A DNA stretch of 64,000 bases from Stenotrophomonas maltophilia (GTDB lineage Bacteria > Pseudomonadota > Gammaproteobacteria > Xanthomonadales > Xanthomonadaceae). The first letter of the stretch is position 1; every line of letters begins with the position of its first letter. This document shows positions 24,564 through 32,520 of this stretch, one piece after another. The position numbers were made by a program, and so were the translations under genes. Where the stretch lies: assembly GCF_002799155.1 (NCBI RefSeq), contig NZ_NERD01000002.1, positions 496,001 to 560,000 on the forward strand, given 5' to 3'. The notes under the pieces are model-generated. The model was not told the origin of the DNA. It did no database searches and saw only the letters and a program-made list of their open reading frames with translations.

Positions 24564-25928
24564 ATGACCCACGCACCGCTGATCCACCCGCTGCCGCACC
24601 CGATCGATCTGCTGGCCCTGCAGCAGCACGACCCGGCACGCTTCCCGCTGCTGATGGAATCCACCGCCTCGGGCACCGCCCAGGGCCGCTGGAGCCTGCT
24701 GCTGGCCGCGCAGGGCGATGGCCTGCGGCTGGATGCCGATGGCCAGGTGCGCGACCAGCACGATGCGGTACACGCCGGCAGCTTCCTGCAGGTGCTGGAT
24801 CGTGCCTGGCAGCGCGAACGCCTGCCGCATGATGGCAGCCACAGCCTGCCGTTCCGCGGCGGCTGGGCGTTGATGCTCGATTACGAAGTGGCCAGCCAGA
24901 TCGAACCGGTGCTGCCGGCGCGTGCGCGCGAGGACGGTCGCCCGACCGCGCTGGCGCTGCGCTGTCCGGCCGCGGTGCTGCACGACCACCACAACGAGGC
25001 CAGCTTCGTCATCGCCGAAGCCGGCGAGCAGGCGTTGCTGGATGCGCTGGTGGCACTGGCCTCGGCCACGCTGCCCGAAGCCGGGCAGGGCTGGCAGCCG
25101 CCGCAGTCGGTGGGCGAGGATGCGCCGCAGCGCTTCACCGACGGCGTGCGCCGGGTGATCGAGTACCTGCGTGCCGGCGACGTGTTCCAGGTGAACCTGT
25201 CACGGCGCTGGAGCGCGCAGTTCGCCGCCCCGGTCAGCCCGCAGGCGCTGTACGCGCAGCTGCGCCGCGCCAACCCGGCACCGTTCGCCGGCCTGTTCAG
25301 CGCGCACGGCCGCCATGTGGTCAGTTCCTCGCCAGAGCGGCTGGTGTCGGTGCATGCCGGCCATGCGCAGACCCGTCCGATTGCCGGCACGCGTCCGCGG
25401 TTTGAAGGCGATGACGATGCCGCGCGCATCCAGGAGCTGGTCGGCCACCCCAAGGAGCGTGCCGAGCATGTGATGCTGATCGACCTGGAACGCAACGACC
25501 TGGGCCGCATCTGCCTGCCCGGCACCGTGGTGGTCGATGAGTTGATGACGGTGGAGAGCTACGCGCATGTGCACCATATCGTCAGCAACGTCAGCGGCCA
25601 CCTGCGCCCGGAGGTCACTCCCGGCGAGGTAATCGCCGCCACGTTCCCCGGCGGCACCATCACCGGCTGCCCCAAGGTGCGCTGCATGCAGATCATCAGC
25701 GAGCTGGAGCAGGTGCCGCGCGGCGCCTACACCGGCGCGTTCGGTTGGTTGAACCGCGATGGCGACCTGGACCTGAACATCCTGATCCGCACCGCCGAAG
25801 TGGATGGCCACGAGGTGCGCTTCCGCACCGGCGCCGGCATCGTGGTCGATTCGGACCCGGACAAGGAGCTGGACGAGACCCGCGCCAAGGCCCGCGGCCT
25901 GCTGCGCGCGCTGGGCCAGCAGGGGTAG
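24564..25928 (+). CDS. pabB: Aminodeoxychorismate synthase component I
   Basis: A 454-residue chorismate-utilising enzyme of folate synthesis, working with a PabA glutaminase encoded elsewhere. The C-terminal catalytic domain has SSSPERLV, GHPKERAEHVMLIDLERNDLGR, FPGGTITGCPKVRCMQII and the end motif RTGAGIVVDSDPDKELDET. The active-site motif reads PIAGT (272-276) with Ala274, where E. coli PabB has Lys274. The neighbourhood fabF-pabB-mltG, where pabC is usual in enterics, supports the PabB assignment over TrpE. The stop codon overlaps a GTAG palindrome. Confidence 0.88.
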   Translation: MTHAPLIHPLPHPIDLLALQQHDPARFPLLMESTASGTAQGRWSLLLAAQGDGLRLDADGQVRDQHDAVHAGSFLQVLDRAWQRERLPHDGSHSLPFRGGWALMLDYEVASQIEPVLPARAREDGRPTALALRCPAAVLHDHHNEASFVIAEAGEQALLDALVALASATLPEAGQGWQPPQSVGEDAPQRFTDGVRRVIEYLRAGDVFQVNLSRRWSAQFAAPVSPQALYAQLRRANPAPFAGLFSAHGRHVVSSSPERLVSVHAGHAQTRPIAGTRPRFEGDDDAARIQELVGHPKERAEHVMLIDLERNDLGRICLPGTVVVDELMTVESYAHVHHIVSNVSGHLRPEVTPGEVIAATFPGGTITGCPKVRCMQIISELEQVPRGAYTGAFGWLNRDGDLDLNILIRTAEVDGHEVRFRTGAGIVVDSDPDKELDETRAKARGLLRALGQQG

Positions 25929-26082
25929 TGTCGGCCGCTGGCCGGCAACCCCATTCCCCCACGGTGGGTGCCGACCTTGGTCGGCGCGGATGCCTCCATG
26001 GCCGTTCATCCACGCATGGCGTGGATCTACTGATGGCCGCGCCGGATGGGGCGCTTGGTGGGTGCCGACCGTTGGTCGGCAC
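25925..26082. repeat. Cluster of four palindromes between pabB and mltG
   Basis: GTAG plus TGTCGGCC-GCT-GGCCGGCA (25925-25947); GTGCCGACC-TT-GGTCGGCGC (25968-25987); the SMAG ATCCACGC-ATG-GCGTGGAT-CTAC (26008-26030); and GTGCCGACC-GTT-GGTCGGCAC (26062-26082). The first two and the last share CGGCC or CCGACC arms, so two palindrome types alternate in 160 bp. Confidence 0.7.
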
Positions 26083-26159
26083 GGGGGTGTGTCCCCGGTC
26101 ATGACCCCAATCCACCGGCACGGTATCCTGCACGACGGAATCGAGTTCAGAGGTAGTCC

Positions 26160-27221
26160 ATGGCGGGAGCCAAGCGCGGGTGTCTGTTCGTGGTAACGCT
26201 GGTGGTGGTGCTGGCCGCCGTCGTGGCCGGTGCGGGCGCGTGGTTCTTCTACCAGCAGACCCGGTTCGCCGACGCCCCGATCACCCCGACCGCCGAGAGC
26301 ATGGTCATCGCCAGCGGCGATGGCATGAACAGCGTGCTGCGCAAGCTGCGCGATGCCGGCGTGGACGAGGGCCAGGACACCCAGTGGCAGCTGTTGGCGC
26401 GCCAGCTTGATGCCGCCGGCAAGCTGAAGGTGGGTGAGTACGCGCTCAGCGGCGACCTGACCCCGCGCGAGCTGCTGCTGCGCATGCGCGCCGGCAAGGT
26501 GCTGCAGCACCGCGTCACCATCGTGGAGGGTTGGAACATCCGCCAGCTGCGTGCCGCGCTCAAGCGCGCCGAGCCGCTGCTGCACACCACCGACAATCTT
26601 GATGACGCCGCGTTGATGCAGCGTCTCGGTTTCGGTGGCCAGCATCCGGAAGGCCGCTTCCTGCCGGAGACCTACGTCTACCAGCGCGGCGACAGCGACC
26701 TGGACGTGCTCAAGCGCGCCCACGCCGCGATGGAAAAGGCACTGGATGAAGCCTGGGAAAGCCGCGCGCCAGACCTGCCGATCAACACGCCCTACGAACT
26801 GCTGACGATGGCGTCGATCATCGAGAAGGAAACCGCGTTGGCCAGCGAACGCCCGCAGATTGCCGGCGTGTTCATGCGCCGCCTGAAGATCGGCATGCGC
26901 CTGCAGACCGATCCGACCGTGATCTACGGCATCGGCGCTGCGTATGACGGCAACATCCGCCGCCGCGACCTGACCACCGATACGCCCTACAACACCTATA
27001 CCCGTGCCGGCCTGACCCCGACCCCGATCGCCATGCCCAGCCGCGATGCGCTGATGGCGGCTGCACAGCCGGCACCGGGCGACGCGCTGTACTTCGTCGC
27101 CGTGGGCGATGGCAGTGGCGCGCACGTGTTCTCGCCCAGCCTGGACCAGCACAACGCCGCAGTGGCCCGCTACCTGCAGCAGCTGCGCCAGCAACGTACC
27201 CAGGAGACCCCGGCGCAATGA
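26160..27221 (+). CDS. mltG: Endolytic murein transglycosylase
   Basis: A 353-residue YceG/MltG that cuts nascent glycan strands. There is one N-terminal membrane segment (about 9-30). The catalytic Glu is E222 in MASIIEKET, followed by MRLQTDPTVIYG, YNTYTRAGLTPTPIAMPS and DALYFVAVGDGSGAHVFSPSLDQHN. It overlaps tmk by ATGA (27218-27221), so translation is coupled. Confidence 0.96.
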   Translation: MAGAKRGCLFVVTLVVVLAAVVAGAGAWFFYQQTRFADAPITPTAESMVIASGDGMNSVLRKLRDAGVDEGQDTQWQLLARQLDAAGKLKVGEYALSGDLTPRELLLRMRAGKVLQHRVTIVEGWNIRQLRAALKRAEPLLHTTDNLDDAALMQRLGFGGQHPEGRFLPETYVYQRGDSDLDVLKRAHAAMEKALDEAWESRAPDLPINTPYELLTMASIIEKETALASERPQIAGVFMRRLKIGMRLQTDPTVIYGIGAAYDGNIRRRDLTTDTPYNTYTRAGLTPTPIAMPSRDALMAAAQPAPGDALYFVAVGDGSGAHVFSPSLDQHNAAVARYLQQLRQQRTQETPAQ

Positions 27222-27883
27222 GTCCCGCGCTGCTTCGCCACCCGCGTTTCGTCAGCCTGGAAGGCGGCGAGGGCGCGGGCAAGACCACCGCCATCAATGC
27301 CATCCGTGACTGCCTGCGCAGCCACGGCCACGAGGTGGTACTGACCCGCGAGCCGGGCGGTACGCCGCTGGCCGAGCGCATCCGCGGCCTGGTGCTGAAG
27401 CCCGATGCCGAGATCGCTGCCGAACCGCTCAGCGCCGAAGCCGAGCTGCTGCTGGTGTTCGCTGCACGTGCGCAGCACGTGCGCCAGGTGATCCAGCCGG
27501 CACTGCAGCGCGGTGCCTATGTGCTGAGCGATCGCTTCACCGATTCCAGCTATGCCTACCAGGGCGGTGGCCGCGGGCTCGATCCGCAGTGGATTGCCGA
27601 CCTGGAACGACGCGCGGTGGGCCTGCTGCCGGGCCTGACCCTGCTGCTGGACGTGGACGTGGCAGTGGGCCGCGCACGCGCCAATGGCCGCGACCTGTGG
27701 CCGGACCGCATCGAGAGCGAACAGGACGATTTCTTCCAGCGCGTGCGCGAAGTGTTCCGCAGCCGCGCGCAGCAGGACCCGCAGCGCTTTGCGTTGATTG
27801 ATGCGGGCCAGGAGCAGGCGCGCGTGGCCGCTGATGTGGTCGCGCGTGTCGAACGCTGGCTGCAGGAAGGGGAGGGCGCATGA
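27218..27883 (+). CDS. tmk: Thymidylate kinase
   Basis: A 221-residue dTMP kinase. The P-loop GGEGAGKT is at 16-23, the DR(Y/F) motif is in DRFTDSSYAYQG (105-116), and TREPGGTPLAE binds dTMP. Its start and stop codons overlap mltG and holB by 4 bp each. Confidence 0.97.
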   Translation: MSPALLRHPRFVSLEGGEGAGKTTAINAIRDCLRSHGHEVVLTREPGGTPLAERIRGLVLKPDAEIAAEPLSAEAELLLVFAARAQHVRQVIQPALQRGAYVLSDRFTDSSYAYQGGGRGLDPQWIADLERRAVGLLPGLTLLLDVDVAVGRARANGRDLWPDRIESEQDDFFQRVREVFRSRAQQDPQRFALIDAGQEQARVAADVVARVERWLQEGEGA

Positions 27884-28836
27884 GTCCCTTTTCACCATGG
27901 CAGCAGCGCGCGTTCGACCAGACCGTGGCCGCGCTCGATGCCGGTCGCCTCGGCCATGGCCTGCTGATCTGCGGTCCGGCCGGGCTGGGCAAGCGCGAGG
28001 TGGCGTTGGCATTGGCCGACCACGTGCTGGCGCGCGGCGATGCCGCGCATGCCACGCGCACGCGCCAGCTGATCGCTGCCGGTACCCATCCTGACCTGCA
28101 GCTGGTCAGCTTCATTCCGAACAAGAGCGGCGACAAGCTGCGCACCGAGATCGTCATCGAGCAGGTGCGCGAGATCACTGACAAGCTGGCGCTGACCCCG
28201 CAGTACGGCGTGGCGCAGGTGGTGATCGTCGACCCCGCCGATGCGATCAATCGCTCGGCGGCCAACGCGTTGCTGAAGACGCTGGAAGAGCCGCAGCCCG
28301 GCCGCTACCTGTGGCTGATCAGCAGCGACCCGGCGCGCCTGCCGCAGACCATCCGCAGCCGTTGCCAGCGCCTGGAATTCAAGCTGCCGCCGCCGCACGA
28401 AGCGCTGGGCTGGCTGCAGCAACAGGGCCACAGCGAAGCATCGGCGCGCGAAGCGCTGGAGGCTGCGCGCGGCCATCCCGGCCAGGCCGACAACTGGCTG
28501 CGCGAAGATGGCCTGAGCCTGCGCCGTGAAGTGGGCCGCGAGCTGGAACAGCTGGCCGCCGGCAAGACCGGCGCGGTGGAGCTGGCGCAGAAATGGTGCG
28601 GTGATGACAACGTGGCGCTGCGCCTGCGCTTCGCTGCCGACCTGGCGCTGGCCCAGGCCAGCACCGATGCCTTGACCACGCCGGAACGATTGCACAAGCT
28701 TGCAGCCTGGTTCGACGCTGCCAACCGCACCCGCGACCTGCTGCGCACCACGGTGCGCGCAGACCTTGCGGTGGTCGAGTTGCTGCTGGCCTGGAACAAG
28801 GTGAACGAGCGGCCTGCCGCAAGGGGAAATCGATGA
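27880..28836 (+). CDS. holB: DNA polymerase III subunit delta'
   Basis: A 318-residue clamp-loader subunit. It has the P-loop-like GPAGLGKR (32-39), LLKTLEEPQPGRYLWLISSDPARLPQTIRSRCQRLEF with the SRC motif, and a helical C-terminal domain. The four zinc-binding cysteines of the E. coli protein (SCGHC...C) are absent at the equivalent place (about 50-65, ARGDAAHATRTRQL). It is coupled to tmk and pilZ. Confidence 0.94.
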   Translation: MSPFSPWQQRAFDQTVAALDAGRLGHGLLICGPAGLGKREVALALADHVLARGDAAHATRTRQLIAAGTHPDLQLVSFIPNKSGDKLRTEIVIEQVREITDKLALTPQYGVAQVVIVDPADAINRSAANALLKTLEEPQPGRYLWLISSDPARLPQTIRSRCQRLEFKLPPPHEALGWLQQQGHSEASAREALEAARGHPGQADNWLREDGLSLRREVGRELEQLAAGKTGAVELAQKWCGDDNVALRLRFAADLALAQASTDALTTPERLHKLAAWFDAANRTRDLLRTTVRADLAVVELLLAWNKVNERPAARGNR

Positions 28837-29186
28837 GTGCCAGCAACGCCCGCCAGGGCATCCTGTCCCTGGCCGTGAAGGACAAAGCCGCGCTGTACAG
28901 CGCGTACATGCCGTTCGTGAAGAACGGTGGCATCTTCGTGCCCACGCCCAAGCGCTACTTCCTGGGCGACGAGGTGTTCCTGCTGCTGACCCTGCCCGAT
29001 TCCAGCGAGCGCCTGCCGGTGGCCGGCAAGGTGATCTGGGTGACCCCGGCCGGCGCACAGGGCAACCGTACCGCCGGCATCGGCGTGCAGCTGGCCGACG
29101 GTGCCGAAGGCGAGGGCGTGCGCCACAAGATCGAGACCCTGCTGGCCGGGCTGACCGGCTCGGACAAGCCGACCCATACGATGTGA
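28833..29186 (+). CDS. pilZ: PilZ-domain type IV pilus protein
   Basis: A 117-residue PilZ protein starting right inside the holB stop (ATGA). Conserved pieces are ILSLAVKDKAALYSAYMPFVKNGGIFVPTPK, LGDEVFLLLTLPD, VAGKVIWVTPAGAQ and GIGVQL. The c-di-GMP-binding RxxxR motif is missing, as in the founding PilZ, which acts through partners such as FimX and PilB in pilus assembly. Confidence 0.94.
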   Translation: MSASNARQGILSLAVKDKAALYSAYMPFVKNGGIFVPTPKRYFLGDEVFLLLTLPDSSERLPVAGKVIWVTPAGAQGNRTAGIGVQLADGAEGEGVRHKIETLLAGLTGSDKPTHTM

Positions 29187-29252
29187 TCGCGGTTGCGCCG
29201 GATCATACCCGGCGGCGTGTGGGAACGCGCATGAACACGAATGTGAAAAGTG

Positions 29253-29280
29253 TTGACGGCCTCTGAAAAGCCCCTATAAT
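29253..29280 (+). promoter_or_regulatory. Sigma70 promoter of tRNA-Val
   Basis: -35 TTGACG (29253-29258), 16-bp spacer, consensus -10 TATAAT (29275-29280), 20 bp ahead of the tRNA. Confidence 0.85.
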
Positions 29281-29300
29281 GAGCGGCTCAGCAACACACC

Positions 29301-29375
29301 GGGCGGTTAGCTCAGCGGTAGAGCATTGCCTTCACACGGCAAGGGTCACAGGTTCGATCCCTGTACCGCCCACCA
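29301..29375 (+). tRNA. valT: tRNA-Val(CAC)
   Basis: Acceptor GGGCGGT pairs with ACCGCCC, discriminator A and an encoded CCA. The anticodon stem TTGCC/GGCAA encloses the loop TTCACAC, anticodon CAC. T-arm CAGGTTCGATCCCTG. 75 nt. The symbol is by analogy. Confidence 0.95.
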
Positions 29376-29398
29376 TTTAAAATCAGTGTGTTGCGAAG

Positions 29399-29422
29399 AA
29401 GCCGGCCTTGAGCCGGTTTTTT
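29399..29422 (+). terminator. Terminator of tRNA-Val
   Basis: Stem CCGGC-CTTGA-GCCGG (extended by A-T and G-T pairs) followed by TTTTTT at 29417-29422. Right after it, GTAAGTGCA occurs twice with 11-bp spacing (29424 and 29435). Confidence 0.8.
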
Positions 29423-29547
29423 CGTAAGTGCAAGGTAAGTGCATTAGCAAGGCCAATGCTCGCCACCCAGTTGGCGCCGAATCACTTCCCTGCTTCAATC
29501 AAAGTGCGCAATGACGCGCTATGCGATTGAAGGACGCAGGGGGATCG

Positions 29548-29823
29548 ATGGCCACTTACATGGTTGGTTATGACCTGAACAAGCAGGGCAAGAACTACGA
29601 TGGGTTGATCGCCAAGATCAAGGAAATAAGCAACGGCTTCTGGCATCACCTTGATTCGACTTGGCTCATCGGCCATGCCGGCAACGCAATCACGATCCGC
29701 GAGGCTCTTGAGCCGTACTTGGATGCTGATGACGAACTCCTGGTTGCGCTGTTGACCAAAGGTGACTGGGCTTCGTTCGGTATCAAGGAATCTGGCGCGA
29801 CCTGGCTTCACAACCACCTTTGA
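29548..29823 (+). CDS. Orphan Cas2-fold-like small protein (SinR/VapD-like)
   Basis: A 91-residue protein. The predicted order beta-alpha-beta-alpha-beta (YMVGYDL, YDGLIAKIKEI, HHLDSTWLIG, AITIREALEPYL, ELLVALLT) resembles the ferredoxin-like fold of Cas2 and related small proteins annotated SinR family. The catalytic-type Asp at the end of strand 1 (GYDL) is present. There is no CRISPR array or other cas gene nearby, so a CRISPR role is not supported. I start at ATG 29548, preceded by GGGGG; ATG 29521 would add nine residues. Base composition differs from the core genome. A terminator hairpin follows. Possible nuclease or toxin role is inference. Confidence 0.65.
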   Translation: MATYMVGYDLNKQGKNYDGLIAKIKEISNGFWHHLDSTWLIGHAGNAITIREALEPYLDADDELLVALLTKGDWASFGIKESGATWLHNHL

Positions 29824-29831
29824 ATGAAAGC

Positions 29832-29867
29832 AGGCCCTGCCATGGACGTGCATGGTAGGGCCTTCTC
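29832..29867 (+). terminator. Terminator after the Cas2-like gene
   Basis: 13-bp arms (29832-29844 and 29851-29863, one G-U pair) around GACGTG, followed by TCTCT. A second hairpin AAATCACC/GGTGATTT is at 29869-29892. Confidence 0.75.
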
Positions 29868-29892
29868 TAAATCACCCTCTTTCCGGTGATTT

Positions 29893-30011
29893 ACCGATTG
29901 AGCGATACCCGCAGTGCGCGGCTCCCGGATGCGTCCCACGCTGTGTCGTGACGACCCCCAGTCAGTCCAACCGATCCGCCGCCTGTGCGCCAGACTCTCC
30001 CATGAGCCGAG
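29893..30011. other. Intergenic spacer, nothing recognised
   Basis: Together with the flanking signals it forms the 307-bp gap between the Cas2-like gene and the NdpA-like gene. I see no ORF, RNA or repeat in this part. Confidence 0.5.
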
Positions 30012-30052
30012 TGTAGGGTTTTACCTACATCAGATCAGGGGCTCTACCTACA
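30012..30052 (+). promoter_or_regulatory. Candidate operator upstream of the NdpA-like operon
   Basis: Inverted repeat TGTAGG-GTTTTA-CCTACA (30012-30029) with a third half-site CCTACA at 30047-30052; TACCTACATC occurs twice, 23 bp apart. It lies about 80-120 bp before the first gene of the operon. A regulator is not known. Confidence 0.5.
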
Positions 30053-30130
30053 TCTACTCGTGAAGAAGCTGCATCAGACTGACAACGACTCTACGCCGAT
30101 AGAGTACGTATCCACTGATAAGGGGGCAGC

Positions 30131-31186
30131 ATGGGTTTTCTGAGTGACGAGGAGATTGCATCTCTTCGGATTGCAAAGATGAACTATCAGATCGTTGGCG
30201 ATGAGGAGTTCGCTCCTCGGCGACCGATGGCAAATGTCGAGTTCGAGCACTTCTTCTTGGCTCGCATTGCGGACATGGACGCATCATCGCTGTTTAGGTT
30301 CTCAGAGCACTCCGCTGCCCGTGATCTCGTTCAACGCATTGCCTCGGAACGTGTTCAGTTTGCCCAGGGTGGCGTGCAGCTGGCGCGAGATTTTCATGGC
30401 CGTCATGTGGGGCAAAGTTCGTCTGGGGCATTCTTCTTCTTTGAGCTGCATGTGGCAGACGAATCGGTCCGCCTGTACTCAATGCTCAAGTACGACTATC
30501 GCGAGGTTCTTGCACCGTCCAGATCGAATGGCTCCAGGCAGCTGAGGAAGATCGTTGAGGCTTTCGTTCAGGATAAGCGCGCCCTGCAGAAGTCATGCTT
30601 GATAAGAGTAAGGGACGGGATTGCAGAGGATGAGATTTCGGCACGTGATCGAAATGGGAAGTCGCCCGATATCACTGACTTCTTCTCCGCCTTTCTCAGC
30701 GTAGAGAGATCACGAGACGACAAGGAGCTTAATCAGCAGGTCTATTTGGCCCTCACAGATGTTCTAAAGAGTCACCAAGAACTTCTACCGGAGGGGGGCA
30801 TATCGCAGGCCCTTGCGGTGGCTAGAGAGCGGCTTCGCACTGCGTCAGTGATCAGTGATTCAACGGCGCTTGACGCGCTGATGCTGGCAGCGGGGCGTCC
30901 GAGTGAGCCGGAATTTGCTGAGTCGCTGGAGAAGGCTCTGCAGCGTTCCATGAAGAGGCGCAAAGTCTCAGGCCTTGAGTTTGCGCCAGACGAGAATGTC
31001 CTGAAGAAATCGGTTAGGAAGAAGCTCTCCACCAAGGAAGGGGTCAACCTGGATTACCCTCAGTATCTGGAGGGATCACGTGTAACAATGGAGGACCTTC
31101 CGACAGGTGGACGCAAGATCACTATCACGACCGACCGCCTGGAGGTCGACAAAGTTGTCTCCGAGACCGCTCGCGCGCTTCGTTAA
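30131..31186 (+). CDS. NdpA/YejK-like nucleoid-associated protein
   Basis: A 351-residue protein that I match by eye to the 37-kDa nucleoid-associated (NdpA/YejK, PF04245) family. Resemblances are an N-terminal region with FFFFELHVADESVRLYSMLKYD, the central DFFSAFLSVERSRDDKELNQQV (YejK: DFF..FLG..), and the C-terminal LSTKEGVNLDYPQYLEGSRVTMEDLPTGGRKITITTD (YejK: GGLTINFDAMLLGERIFWD). Known members bind double-stranded DNA. Codon use, with many AGA, AGG and ATA-type codons and TTT/ATT, and lower GC suggest transfer. AGGGGG precedes ATG 30131. It overlaps the next gene by 32 bp, so the pair is probably translationally coupled. A role in defence is inference. Confidence 0.65.
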   Translation: MGFLSDEEIASLRIAKMNYQIVGDEEFAPRRPMANVEFEHFFLARIADMDASSLFRFSEHSAARDLVQRIASERVQFAQGGVQLARDFHGRHVGQSSSGAFFFFELHVADESVRLYSMLKYDYREVLAPSRSNGSRQLRKIVEAFVQDKRALQKSCLIRVRDGIAEDEISARDRNGKSPDITDFFSAFLSVERSRDDKELNQQVYLALTDVLKSHQELLPEGGISQALAVARERLRTASVISDSTALDALMLAAGRPSEPEFAESLEKALQRSMKRRKVSGLEFAPDENVLKKSVRKKLSTKEGVNLDYPQYLEGSRVTMEDLPTGGRKITITTDRLEVDKVVSETARALR

Positions 31187-32462
31187 CAACCTGCTCGCTG
31201 CCCAAGCGGCATCCGTCACTGAAACCGGTGACGGTCCGCTAGTACTGCATGGAGTCAGCTTGCAGGCCGCTGCCGACCTGCGGGAATTAGCGGAGGACAT
31301 TGGTTGGTCGTGCACTTTGGTCGATTGCTCGGACATGGAGGTCACTCTCGGTGACTTGAGTGATTACTGCGAGCCTTTTGATGTACGAATAGAGAAGATT
31401 GGTTCGCCTGACGAGCTTCTCTTTATCTCGGCGCCTGGATTCCGAGAATGGTTGGAGGGGCGCCCTTGCGGTAAAGCTCGTTATGCAGGAGCCACAGTTG
31501 GCTTTGAGACCGAGTCCTTTCTGCTCTTGGCGGCGGAGGATGAATCGCGCGAATTCACGCCAGGCTTAGAGCGTAGGAGTCCGAGGGCGGTCGTCAAATC
31601 CATGGGTGAAACGCCTTTGCTCGCTGCGGACATTCGGCCGTACATTCTTGTGGGCTCGAATCATCCATGGTCGCAGCCGGCGTTCGGTATTTGGCTCGAG
31701 GTTGCGCTGCCGCGGCTAATGGTCGCATTGGCTACGGAGGTGAACTACGTCAGTTCAGAGATAGATTTTGCCGGTCCACCCAAAGTCACGCTTGAAGGGA
31801 TCGACGTGTATGAGCCGGCAAAACTAGGCGCGGATGCCTTTCTTGCGTTGCAGTCTGCCGCCAAGTGGGTCTACGAAGTTGACCGAGAGGTCGAGACCCG
31901 GAAGAAGCTCTTCGGGATCGAGTTCGCAAGATCCATCAAGAGCCGCGCAAGGGCGTATGGCGCTTTTGGTGAGGGATGCAGCGATGCACTCGAAGGGGCA
32001 AGGATCGCACATCAGTTTGGACTTGCTGAAGTAAGCAGAGACGCATTGAAGTCTATGGCGGATCTCAGAAAGTCCGTAGCAGATGAGACAACGAAGATCG
32101 CGGATGCGACGCGTCAGCTCTCACTGAGCATTGCGGGTGCAATGTTCTACGGTCTGGGTTTGATTGCTGCACGCCTAGGGTCTGCTACCAACCTATATCT
32201 GCTTGATGCCATGGCGGTTGTTGGCTTGGGATACGTGGCGGCAATCATATGGATCACTCATAAGAATCTGAAGCAGCAAGAGGACTTGCGCAAAAGATGG
32301 AGGGGTAAGTTCTACGAGTTTCTTCGTACGGAGGACTACAGGACCATGGTCACAGAGCCTCTAGAGAAGTCCGAGGGCTCACTGCGATTCGCAATGATGT
32401 GCGCTGGGGCTTTGTCGTTCTTGTTGTTCCTCGTGGTGGTTGTACACAATCACGTTGCTTGA
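31155..32462 (+). CDS. Unknown protein with three C-terminal membrane segments
   Basis: About 435 residues; no family recognised. I place the start at TTG 31155, which has GGAGG nine bases upstream (31141-31145) inside the NdpA-like gene; GTG 31107 would add 16 residues and lies deeper in the overlap. The first 320 residues are soluble and mixed alpha/beta, with a charged helical stretch (DREVETRKKLFGIEFARSIKSRARAYGAF) and a likely coiled segment (ALKSMADLRKSVADETTKIADATRQL). Then come membrane helices LSIAGAMFYGLGLIAARL and YLLDAMAVVGLGYVAAIIW, a basic loop (KNLKQQEDLRKRWRGK), and a last helix AMMCAGALSFLLFLVVVV. The design, a cytosolic sensor or enzyme with a membrane end, resembles effectors of abortive-infection systems; that is inference. 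Confidence 0.7.
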   Translation: MSPRPLARFVNNLLAAQAASVTETGDGPLVLHGVSLQAAADLRELAEDIGWSCTLVDCSDMEVTLGDLSDYCEPFDVRIEKIGSPDELLFISAPGFREWLEGRPCGKARYAGATVGFETESFLLLAAEDESREFTPGLERRSPRAVVKSMGETPLLAADIRPYILVGSNHPWSQPAFGIWLEVALPRLMVALATEVNYVSSEIDFAGPPKVTLEGIDVYEPAKLGADAFLALQSAAKWVYEVDREVETRKKLFGIEFARSIKSRARAYGAFGEGCSDALEGARIAHQFGLAEVSRDALKSMADLRKSVADETTKIADATRQLSLSIAGAMFYGLGLIAARLGSATNLYLLDAMAVVGLGYVAAIIWITHKNLKQQEDLRKRWRGKFYEFLRTEDYRTMVTEPLEKSEGSLRFAMMCAGALSFLLFLVVVVHNHVA

Positions 32463-32520
32463 TTAACCAGGGAGGCCGAGCGGGGCCGCCAGGTCGCCAG
32501 CGCTAGGTGCGCGGATCCGC

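Noticed and set aside
29548-29823. True CRISPR Cas2
   Set aside because: No cas1, other cas genes or repeat array are present in the window; only the fold is similar.
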